Positions 1 to 5,808 of a stretch of DNA of 11,479 nt are shown here, piece by piece. Every line of letters starts with the position of its first letter. Within the stretch, counting starts at the first letter, position 1. The position numbers were made by a program, and so were the translations under genes. The notes under the pieces are model-generated. The model searched no databases. It was not told where the DNA came from and saw nothing but the letters and a program-made list of their open reading frames with translations. This DNA is from DATJYV01 sp035499415 (GTDB lineage Bacteria > Bacteroidota > Ignavibacteria > UBA10030), in NCBI GenBank assembly GCA_035499415.1, contig DATJYV010000010.1, forward strand, positions 1-11,479, written 5' to 3'.

Positions 1-884
1 GCGTCAAGATCCCATCGTCCCCAATCCTGACGGACCATAACCTTTGCAAGGGTCGGTCCGGGAAAGACCGCCGCGCTGATCTTCTTTCCTTTTTCGCGAG
101 CGGCGGGCACGAGAAATTTGTTCACGAGGTCCGTGACGCTGTCCAGACGGTACTGGAACCACGATGCTTCCAACCCCGGATCTGTCATCCCCATCGGATC
201 CGCGCCGAATTTTTCCTTGAATTGCCTCCGGCTGTAGTCCGTATACCCGTAATCGTACGGCGGATAAACGCGGTCTTGAACGATGCCGTATTTCTTCCAT
301 AAACCCTTCGGCAAGATAGCGTCGGGATGCCGGATATAGTCGAGGTGTATCCCGTCGAGGTCCGTGAACTGCGCAAGTTCTTCGACGATTCCTTTGATAA
401 ACTCGCGGACCTCGGGCCGCGCAGGGTCAAGAAAGCGGTAATAGTCGACGTATGCCGGTTTGTCCGCGGCCGATTCCCCCTTTGCGTTCACGTTGTACCA
501 ATCGGCATGGTTCTTCAGGATGTCGTCAATGAGGCACGGCATGCACCACATCCACGCGTGAACCTCCAACCCCTCCGCCTTCGCCAGGGGAAGAAGTTGC
601 TCGAGTCTCCGGGTTTTGACGGGAAGGGTCGGGCTCGACCAGAAGGCGAACCGACCGTTGTAGACTTCCGGAATGACCGCATCGATTCCGGAAGCGCGCA
701 GGTGAGCGAACAACTGCTTCCATCCGTCCGTACTTAACTCTTGTCCGGCCGTTATCCAGACCCAGTTTTTTGAGCTCTGCGCATGCGCGGCATCACCGCC
801 GAATGCGCGCCCGAGAAGAGACCGGGCGAACGTGAGGCCAAAACCTCCGACTCCCATCTTGATCAGAAATTCCCGTTTATTCAT
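1..884 (-). CDS. Secreted glycosyl hydrolase-like (GHL10/DUF187) protein, 3' end outside window
   Basis: The minus-strand reading frame is open from ATG at 884-882 to the window edge (about 294 codons, C-terminus missing). After a signal peptide, the sequence matches the TIM-barrel-like GHL10 (DUF187, YddW/YngK-like) family. Visible family segments are WVWITAGQ (about residues 41-48), AVIPEVYNGRFAFW (69-82), EVHAWMWCMPC (107-117), the signature DLDGIHLDYIRHPD (175-188), and VMVRQDWGRWDLDA at the edge. Members are exported and thought to act on cell-wall or other polysaccharide; the exact substrate is not known from sequence. The N-terminus (MNKREFLIKMGVGG, hydrophobic stretch, then AHAQ near residue 36) resembles a Tat signal with KR in place of the twin arginine. 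A purine-rich RBS (GAAGGATGG, 892-900) supports the start. It is divergent from the ybaB run. Confidence 0.88.
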   Translation of the reverse strand, partial: MNKREFLIKMGVGGFGLTFARSLLGRAFGGDAAHAQSSKNWVWITAGQELSTDGWKQLFAHLRASGIDAVIPEVYNGRFAFWSSPTLPVKTRRLEQLLPLAKAEGLEVHAWMWCMPCLIDDILKNHADWYNVNAKGESAADKPAYVDYYRFLDPARPEVREFIKGIVEELAQFTDLDGIHLDYIRHPDAILPKGLWKKYGIVQDRVYPPYDYGYTDYSRRQFKEKFGADPMGMTDPGLEASWFQYRLDSVTDLVNKFLVPAAREKGKKISAAVFPGPTLAKVMVRQDWGRWDLD

Positions 885-1164
885 CTCGCTGCCATCCTTC
901 TGCTCATCAAATTCCGTGACGCGACCTCGTTCCGTGTGCATCCGGCGTCCAGCCGAAGAATTTCACGCACCGGCGAAGCGATGATCCTTTGACGTTTCGG
1001 TGCCGGACCGAAAATGCCGTCATCGGTCAAATGTTTTTCCTGCAGTACGGCGATGGAGGAGAATCGGGAGGAGGCGAAATAATCTCATCCGGCCGAACTC
1101 GATTCCAATATAAACAGAATCCGGATTTCTCCAAGGGGGGAGCGAACGGCCGGCTCTCGTCGCG
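885..1164. other. Divergent intergenic region
   Basis: This stretch, together with the promoter next to ybaB, separates the minus-strand GHL10 gene from the plus-strand ybaB run. It holds the GHL10 ribosome binding site at 892-900. I see no RNA gene, no array and no convincing minus-strand -35/-10 pair. A 45-codon frame (ATG 1031 to TGA 1166-1168) exists, but it is Gly/Ser-rich, has no recognisable family and runs into the -35 box, so I do not annotate it. Confidence 0.5.
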
Positions 1165-1193
1165 TTGACTTTCCCTCCATTTCGGCCTATATT
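1165..1193 (+). promoter_or_regulatory. Sigma70-like promoter for the ybaB-recR run
   Basis: TTGACT (1165-1170) and TATATT (1188-1193) are separated by exactly 17 bases. These match the housekeeping consensus in 5 of 6 positions at the -35 box and 5 of 6 at the -10 box. Predicted transcription starts near 1200, about 28 bases before the ybaB ATG. The location is right for driving ybaB-recR and probably the following genes to ftsX. If this is the promoter, the in-frame TTG at 1165 cannot be a start codon for ybaB. Confidence 0.6.
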
Positions 1194-1215
1194 GACGGAA
1201 ATATTTTTCCATCAA
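1192..1215. repeat. Dyad at the predicted transcription start
   Basis: Arms TTGACGGAAA (1192-1201) and TTTCCATCAA (1206-1215) are complementary at 9 of 10 positions around a 4-base centre. The dyad overlaps the last bases of the -10 box and the predicted start site. It could be a repressor operator, or a small hairpin in the 5' leader of ybaB mRNA. The symmetry is visible in the sequence; the function is inferred. Confidence 0.4.
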
Positions 1216-1227
1216 CGGGTATCGGAC

Positions 1228-1572
1228 ATGTTCAAAGGCGGCCCTCTTAATATGCAGTCGATGATGAAGCAGATGCAGAAGATGCAGGAACGGATCGCCG
1301 AAGTGCAAAGCATGTTGGAAGGAAAAACCGTGACCGGAGAATCGGGGGGAGGGATGGTCAAGGTGACGGTCAACGGGAAGCAGCGAATCGTCAAAATCGA
1401 GATCGAGAACGAAGTGGTGAAGCCGGAAGAGAAGGACATGCTCGAAGACCTTATCGCAGCGGCAGTCAACCAGGCGATGGAACGGTCGGCGGCGATGGCG
1501 CAGGAAGAAATGCAGAAGGCCACGGGCGACATGATCCCAAATATTCCCGGCCTCAACCTTCCGGGGATGTAG
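1228..1572 (+). CDS. ybaB: YbaB/EbfC family nucleoid-associated protein
   Basis: A 114-residue protein of usual family length. YbaB/EbfC proteins are small dimeric DNA-binding proteins that coat the nucleoid, and the gene is very often paired with recR. Visible features are a Met/Gln/Lys-rich N-terminal helix (MQSMMKQMQKMQERIAEVQ, residues 9-27), the conserved core with GGGMVKVTVNGKQRIVKIEI (40-59), the second helix DLIAAAVNQAMERS (74-87), and a Met/Pro-rich C-terminal tail. The start is set at ATG 1228 because the family begins here and the upstream in-frame TTG at 1165 falls inside a promoter -35 box. No strong Shine-Dalgarno is visible. The stop codon abuts the recR ATG. dnaX, a frequent upstream neighbour elsewhere, is absent. 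Confidence 0.93.
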   Translation: MFKGGPLNMQSMMKQMQKMQERIAEVQSMLEGKTVTGESGGGMVKVTVNGKQRIVKIEIENEVVKPEEKDMLEDLIAAAVNQAMERSAAMAQEEMQKATGDMIPNIPGLNLPGM

Positions 1573-2172
1573 ATGCATTATACTGCAGAGTCGATCGAAC
1601 AGCTTGCGGAGCGTTTTGCCCAGCTCCCCGGCATCGGACGGAAGACCGCACAGCGTCTTGCGCTCTACGTCCTCAAAATGAATCGCGAAGAAGTGAACGC
1701 TCTCTCCGAAGCGATCGTAAACGTGAAGGAGCGGGTCCGATATTGCTCGGTTTGCTCCAACATCACCGAGTCCGACCCCTGTCCCATCTGTTCCAACCCC
1801 AAACGGGAGCGCTCGTACCTTTGCGTGGTGGAAGAGCCGAATGACGTCCTGGCGATCGAAAAAACGAATGAATTCCGGGGTCTGTATCACGTCCTCGGCG
1901 GGGCGTTGTCGCCCCTGGACGGCGTTGGACCGGAGGACCTGCGGATCCGCGAACTGCTCGACCGGCTCTCGGGGAAAAATGTCGACGAGGTCATCCTCGC
2001 GATGAATCCGAACGTCGAAGGTGAGGCAACAACGCTCTATCTCTCAAAGCTCTTGAAGCCGCTGGAAGTTAAAGTGACTCGGATCGCGCGCGGCCTCCCG
2101 GTCGGGTCGGACCTGGAGTTTGCCGATGAGGCGACGCTTTCACGAGCGCTTGAAGGACGCATTGCCGTCTGA
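1573..2172 (+). CDS. recR: Recombination mediator protein RecR
   Basis: A full-length, 199-residue RecR. With RecO (and RecF) it loads RecA onto SSB-coated single-stranded gaps. Domains in order are the helix-hairpin-helix (LPGIGRKTAQRLA, about 18-30), a four-cysteine zinc finger (C58, C61, C70, C73), a Toprim domain (about 80-175, with VVEEPNDV and MNPNVEGEATTLYL), and the C-terminal Walker-B-like segment TRIARGLPVGSDLEFADE (169-186). All key residues look intact. Its ATG directly follows the ybaB stop with no gap, and GGGG at the end of ybaB may serve as the ribosome contact. The pairing with ybaB is the classic arrangement and points to co-expression. The last 47 bases are overlapped by the next gene if that one starts at its first ATG. 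Confidence 0.97.
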   Translation: MHYTAESIEQLAERFAQLPGIGRKTAQRLALYVLKMNREEVNALSEAIVNVKERVRYCSVCSNITESDPCPICSNPKRERSYLCVVEEPNDVLAIEKTNEFRGLYHVLGGALSPLDGVGPEDLRIRELLDRLSGKNVDEVILAMNPNVEGEATTLYLSKLLKPLEVKVTRIARGLPVGSDLEFADEATLSRALEGRIAV

Positions 2173-2773
2173 CCGGCGCGCCGCCCGATTTCTGCATATC
2201 GGACTCGCGTCGCTCGTTCTTGCCGCCACCGGATGCGAACTGTTCAAGACGAGGGACCCAGAACCCCCTGAGCAAGTCAGCTCAACGTTCATTCCCCCGA
2301 CGATCGACTCACTCGTCTTCACGAACATGATCGAGGCGTTCAACGACCTGAATTCGGACAACTATCTCGAATGCCTTGCCGATTCCACCACTTCCCCGGA
2401 GCCATTCGCTTTTGAGCCGACGCCGTCCGCCCGTCAACAGTATGCCTCGGTCTTCTCCGCGTGGACCCTCCAGTCCGAGCGGCAATACTTCGACCGGATG
2501 AAGTCTTCGCTGCAAGCCGGAACGACCATGTCGCTCACGTTTACGTCGCTCCAGCGCCAGACGATCGCATCCGATTCCGCAACGTACGAAGCCACGTACA
2601 CGCTCACCGTCCCTCACACGTTCGCAACCATTCCGAAACAGGCGCAGGGCCGCGCCCAGTTTTTTCTTGGCATCGACCGGACGGGATATTGGGTGATCCG
2701 GCGCTGGGTCGATTTGAGCATCAATCAGGGGGACGTGACCTGGAGCGACCTCAAGGGGGCGTTCGGGCAATGA
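2126..2773 (+). CDS. Putative lipoprotein 1, unknown function
   Basis: A 215-residue protein with a basic N-terminus, a hydrophobic stretch (HIGLASLVLAATG) and a lipobox ending in C37, so a lipidated, periplasm-facing anchor is likely. The mature part has an alpha/beta pattern ending in QAQGRAQFFLGIDRTGYWVIRRWVD, like the NTF2/SnoaL-type 'nuclear transport factor' fold; that fold call is inference. No named family is recognised. It resembles the next gene in layout, suggesting paralogues. The start is uncertain. ATG 2126 has GGAG (2115-2118) in front but overlaps recR by 47 bases and gives a long signal peptide. TTG 2162, preceded by GAAGGA, would overlap by 11 bases and put the lipid cysteine at residue 25, which is more typical. 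Its stop overlaps the next start as ATGA. Confidence 0.78.
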   Translation: MRRRFHERLKDALPSDRRAARFLHIGLASLVLAATGCELFKTRDPEPPEQVSSTFIPPTIDSLVFTNMIEAFNDLNSDNYLECLADSTTSPEPFAFEPTPSARQQYASVFSAWTLQSERQYFDRMKSSLQAGTTMSLTFTSLQRQTIASDSATYEATYTLTVPHTFATIPKQAQGRAQFFLGIDRTGYWVIRRWVDLSINQGDVTWSDLKGAFGQ

Positions 2774-3282
2774 AGAAACGATTCCCTCTGATTTTTGTGG
2801 CCGCGATCCTCTTCTCCTCGTGCAATCCATTCGCGCCGGGTTTCGATGCAGGCGTCGACACGGGCGCTTCCGTCCTCGGGGACCTGACCACCGTCGAAGG
2901 CATATTCCAAAACCTGAAGTACGCCTACACCTTTCGCGATACCTCGATCTACGGCCAATTGTTCAATTCGGGCTTCACGTTCTTTTACCGCGATTACGAC
3001 CAGGGGCTCGACGTTTCGTGGGGAAGGGATGAGGAAATGCGGACGACAAGCAGTCTCTTCCAGAACGTCGAAAGTCTCGAACTCGTCTGGAATCAGATTG
3101 CATCGATTTCGACCGACTCCACCAACACGAGCGCCAGCGTGACGCGAAATTTCAACCTGACCGTGACGTTCAATGCCAGCGACATTCTCCGGGCTGACGG
3201 CTACGCGACGTTCTCGCTTCAACGGGCCCAGCCGCAGAAACCATGGAGCATCGTCCGATGGGACGACCAATCTAATTTCTGA
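2770..3282 (+). CDS. Putative lipoprotein 2, paralogue-like, unknown function
   Basis: A 170-residue protein beginning MKKRFPLIFVAAILFSSC, a compact lipoprotein signal peptide with the lipid cysteine at residue 18 (Phe rather than the usual Leu at -3). The mature region contains IFQNLKYAYTFRDTSIYGQL, then a beta-rich half ending DGYATFSLQRAQPQKPWSIVRWDD. This C-terminal pattern, in which a strand plus 'W-x-I-x-R-W' closes the domain, matches that of the preceding lipoprotein (YWVIRRWVD). The pair therefore probably arose by duplication of an NTF2-like unit. The ATG overlaps the previous TGA (ATGA), implying translational coupling. No function can be assigned. Eighteen bases separate it from pheA. 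Confidence 0.82.
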   Translation: MKKRFPLIFVAAILFSSCNPFAPGFDAGVDTGASVLGDLTTVEGIFQNLKYAYTFRDTSIYGQLFNSGFTFFYRDYDQGLDVSWGRDEEMRTTSSLFQNVESLELVWNQIASISTDSTNTSASVTRNFNLTVTFNASDILRADGYATFSLQRAQPQKPWSIVRWDDQSNF

Positions 3283-3300
3283 CGACCCCCGAGGACAGAG

Positions 3301-4125
3301 ATGCCGACAGTCGCATACCAGGGAGAGCCCGGAGCGTTCAGCGAGCTTGCTGCGCGCCGCTTCTTCGGAAAGCCGTTGCGGCTTCGCCCGCTCCCGACGT
3401 TCGAACGCGTATTTGCCTCCGTCCGAAACCCGACGTACGGGATCGTCCCGGTCGAGAATTCGGTCTTCGGGAGCATTCACCAGGTCTACGACCTGCTTCT
3501 TTCCCATCGCCTCTTCATTGTCGGCGAAGTCAAACTCCGCGTACGACTTCATCTCGTCGGGGTGCGGGGTTCGGCGCTGCGAACCATCCGGACGATCTAT
3601 TCGCAGCCGCAGGCGATCGGGCAGTGTGAGTCGTTTCTCCGCACTCTCCGGCGCGTGAACGTCGAGGCGTACTACGATACGGCCGGGGCTGCCATGATGG
3701 TGGCCGGGCGGCGGGACTTGACGTGCGCTGCAATCGCAAGCGAGGAGGCGGGCCGCACGTACGGGCTCTCGGTCCTGCGGCGGAACATCGAGAGCGACCA
3801 TAAAAACTTCACCCGCTTTATAGTCCTGGCACGGAAGGCCGCTCGAATCACCCGGGGCGCGAAAACGACGGTCGTGTTTGCCGTCAAGGACATTCCCGGC
3901 GCGCTCTTCAAATCTCTTGCGGTGTTCGCATTAAGGGACATCAACCTCCTGAAGATCGAGTCGCGGCCGCTTCGCGGGAAGCCCTGGGAATACCTCTTTT
4001 ATCTCGATGTCGACGGGTCTCCCTCGTCGGGGCCGCTGCGGGATGCGGTGGCGCATCTGAATGAGATTTGCGCGTTCGTGCGCATCCTCGGATCGTATCC
4101 TTACGGACAGACATTTACGGATTGA
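3301..4125 (+). CDS. pheA: Prephenate dehydratase with C-terminal ACT domain
   Basis: A 274-residue monofunctional prephenate dehydratase, which converts prephenate to phenylpyruvate in phenylalanine synthesis (cytosolic). The catalytic region shows YQGEPGAFSE (6-15), GIVPVENS (47-54), YDTAGAA (125-131) and the essential TRF motif (171-173, in KNFTRF). The ACT regulatory domain (about 190-265) carries IPGAL (198-202) and ESRP (220-223), the motifs linked to phenylalanine binding, so feedback inhibition is expected. No chorismate mutase domain is fused at the N-terminus. Length is normal for the monofunctional enzyme. GAGGA at 3291-3295 is a good ribosome binding site. Arogenate dehydratase activity cannot be excluded from sequence alone. 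Only 2 bases separate its stop from the ftsX ATG. Confidence 0.96.
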   Translation: MPTVAYQGEPGAFSELAARRFFGKPLRLRPLPTFERVFASVRNPTYGIVPVENSVFGSIHQVYDLLLSHRLFIVGEVKLRVRLHLVGVRGSALRTIRTIYSQPQAIGQCESFLRTLRRVNVEAYYDTAGAAMMVAGRRDLTCAAIASEEAGRTYGLSVLRRNIESDHKNFTRFIVLARKAARITRGAKTTVVFAVKDIPGALFKSLAVFALRDINLLKIESRPLRGKPWEYLFYLDVDGSPSSGPLRDAVAHLNEICAFVRILGSYPYGQTFTD

Positions 4126-4127
4126 GC

Positions 4128-5021
4128 ATGCAATTCGGATACGTCATGAAGGAGGGTTTTTCGGGATTCAGACGCGCAAAGCTTTCGATGTTCGCCGCCG
4201 TGTTCGCGATTTCTGTCTCGCTCCTTCTTCTCAGCTTCTTCGCCATCCTCCTGGTGAACGCGAACAGCATCGTCGAGTCGCTCAGGAACAAGGTGGAGAT
4301 GGAAGCGTTTATCGGCGACCAGCTCTCGCCGGACGACGTGACGAATCTGAAGATTCAGATCGAATTGCTGGACGGCATCAAGGAGGCGCGGTTCATCTCC
4401 AAGGAGGAGGCGGCGACGATCTTCAAGGAGGAATTTGGCGAGGATATTTACAAAGTTCTCAACTTCAACCCCCTTCCCGCGTCGTTCAAGATTTTCCTGA
4501 AGGACGGATACAAGACCGCGAAAAAGGCGGAAGTAATTTATAATCAGGTGAAGGCCCTCAGGGGTGTGGACGATGTCATCTATCGGAAGCAGCTTCTCGA
4601 CATGCTCGACAACCGGGGGATGACATTTCTCTGGATAACGTTTGGCATCGGCGTCTTCATCGCTCTTTCTTCCATCATCCTCGTTGCGAATACGATACGG
4701 CTTGCCATCTACGCCAAACGGAAGATCATCCAGACGATGAAGCTCATCGGCGCCACGCGCATGTTCATCCGCATCCCGTTCATGATCGAAGGGCTGGTGC
4801 AGGGCGTCATCGGCGGGCTCGTGGCCGCTGGCGTGGTGTTTATCGTTTTTAATTACCTCGAGCGCTGGATGTCCGTCTCGCTCAGCGACTTCGTCCATGT
4901 CGAGCCGCTGTACTACGGGCTGATACTCGGCGTCGGATGTTCGCTCGGCCTCATCGGCAGTCTCGTGGCGGTCCGGCGTTTCATCGGCGAAGGAGTCGCC
5001 GGCGGATCGCATGCCGCCTGA
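4128..5021 (+). CDS. ftsX: Cell division protein FtsX (permease-like subunit)
   Basis: A 297-residue inner-membrane protein with the FtsX layout. It has a short cytoplasmic N-terminus (KEGFSGFRRAKLS), TM1 (about 21-44), and a large extracytoplasmic domain (about 45-165, including VEMEAFIGDQLSPDD and ARFISKEEAATIFKEEFGED). Three more TM segments follow (about 165-189, 218-241, 262-284), with the FtsX-type KRKIIQTMKLIGATRMFIRIPF loop between TM2 and TM3. FtsX with the ATPase FtsE controls septal peptidoglycan hydrolases. Here ftsE is not adjacent, so FtsX must pair with an ATPase encoded elsewhere. ATG 4128 is chosen because it fits the family N-terminus and lies 2 bases after pheA; upstream in-frame starts would lie inside pheA. 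It is the last gene of the packed run; 92 bases follow before sdhC. Confidence 0.94.
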   Translation: MQFGYVMKEGFSGFRRAKLSMFAAVFAISVSLLLLSFFAILLVNANSIVESLRNKVEMEAFIGDQLSPDDVTNLKIQIELLDGIKEARFISKEEAATIFKEEFGEDIYKVLNFNPLPASFKIFLKDGYKTAKKAEVIYNQVKALRGVDDVIYRKQLLDMLDNRGMTFLWITFGIGVFIALSSIILVANTIRLAIYAKRKIIQTMKLIGATRMFIRIPFMIEGLVQGVIGGLVAAGVVFIVFNYLERWMSVSLSDFVHVEPLYYGLILGVGCSLGLIGSLVAVRRFIGEGVAGGSHAA

Positions 5022-5113
5022 GCGCCGTTGCTTTTTCACGAATTCTTCTCTAAGCTTTTACTGACTTCCACACCGCAGAGAATGACCCCGCATTTTCTTC
5101 GCACCTCGCCCGC

Positions 5114-5797
5114 ATGACCTCGCTCGCTGCGTTTTACAACTCGTCTGTCGGGAAGAAAGTCCTCATGAGTCTCACCGGACTCTTCCTCTGCACGTTCCTC
5201 GTTGAACATGTCGTCGGGAATCTTCTCGTGTTCAAAGGCCCGGAAGTGTTCAACGCCTACTCCGAGTTCATGGTGGCGAACCCCGTTATTCGGACGGTCG
5301 AATTCATCCTGTTTGCAGCGCTCTTCATCCATCCATTCTTCGGATTTGTCGTGTGGCTTCAGAACAGGCGGACACGGCCTCAGGACTACCGGGTCTACCG
5401 GCTGAAGGACAACACGCCGCTCGCGGCGCGTCACACGATGTTCACCGGCAGCGTCGTCCTGTTCTTTCTCGTCGTGCATCTTCGGATGTTTTTCATCCCC
5501 ACGCGGTTCGCCGAGGTGAAGCCGTCTTCCTACGCGCTCGTGCAGGAGGCGTTCTCGAACGCCTGGTACACGGGATTTTATATCGTCGCACTCGTCATCC
5601 TTGGATATCATCTTCGTCACGGCTTTCAATCGGCTTTTCAGACTCTCGGCCTCCGCAACAAGCAGTACGCCGGATTGATCGACCTGGTCGCGGCCGTCTT
5701 CTGGCTTGTCATCCCGCTCGGCTTTGCGACCATTCCCGTGTACTTCTATTATTTTCAGAGACTCGCGCCGGCCGTGATGGCCGTCGGAGCCCATTGA
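5114..5797 (+). CDS. sdhC: Succinate dehydrogenase/fumarate reductase cytochrome b subunit
   Basis: A 227-residue membrane anchor of the single-subunit, di-haem type (Wolinella FrdC / Bacillus SdhC class, type B). Five TM segments are visible (about 17-40, 61-82, 110-130, 153-171, 189-212). Histidines placed like the four haem ligands are H32 (EHVVGNLL), H73 (FIHPFFG), H122 (VVHLRMFF) and H166 or H169 (GYHLRHGFQSAFQTLG). It passes electrons between quinone and the SdhB iron-sulfur clusters. No clear Shine-Dalgarno precedes ATG 5114, but the MTSLAAFYNSSVGKKVLMSLTG start agrees with the family. Its TGA overlaps the sdhA ribosome binding site, so the two are coupled. Direction (succinate oxidation or fumarate reduction) cannot be told from sequence. 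Confidence 0.94.
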   Translation: MTSLAAFYNSSVGKKVLMSLTGLFLCTFLVEHVVGNLLVFKGPEVFNAYSEFMVANPVIRTVEFILFAALFIHPFFGFVVWLQNRRTRPQDYRVYRLKDNTPLAARHTMFTGSVVLFFLVVHLRMFFIPTRFAEVKPSSYALVQEAFSNAWYTGFYIVALVILGYHLRHGFQSAFQTLGLRNKQYAGLIDLVAAVFWLVIPLGFATIPVYFYYFQRLAPAVMAVGAH

Positions 5798-5800
5798 GGT
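5796..5800 (+). promoter_or_regulatory. sdhA ribosome binding site
   Basis: GAGGT at 5796-5800 lies 8 bases before ATG 5809 and overlaps the sdhC stop codon. It decides the sdhA start over the in-frame upstream starts, which lie inside sdhC. It also contrasts with sdhB, which has no such site. Confidence 0.6.
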
Positions 5801-5808
5801 CTGTCGAA

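Noticed and set aside
1031..1168. 45-codon ORF upstream of ybaB
   Set aside because: Gly/Ser-rich, no family, and its end overlaps the -35 box of a good promoter; codon pattern gives no support.
1027..1890. Long minus-strand open frame (287 codons) opposite ybaB-recR
   Set aside because: It is antisense to two well-supported genes, is rich in His/Arg/Phe as expected from a shadow frame, and has no recognisable family.
2725..3801. Minus-strand open frame (358 codons) opposite lipoprotein 2 and pheA
   Set aside because: It covers conserved catalytic motifs of pheA on the other strand and has Arg/Asp-rich shadow composition.
4101..5039. Minus-strand open frame of 312 codons opposite ftsX
   Set aside because: Charged, low-complexity shadow composition; ftsX on the plus strand is clear.
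5028..5056. Possible promoter TTGCTT-17-TAAGCT between ftsX and sdhC
   Set aside because: Spacing is right, but both boxes match the consensus poorly; read-through from the upstream run or another promoter class is equally possible.
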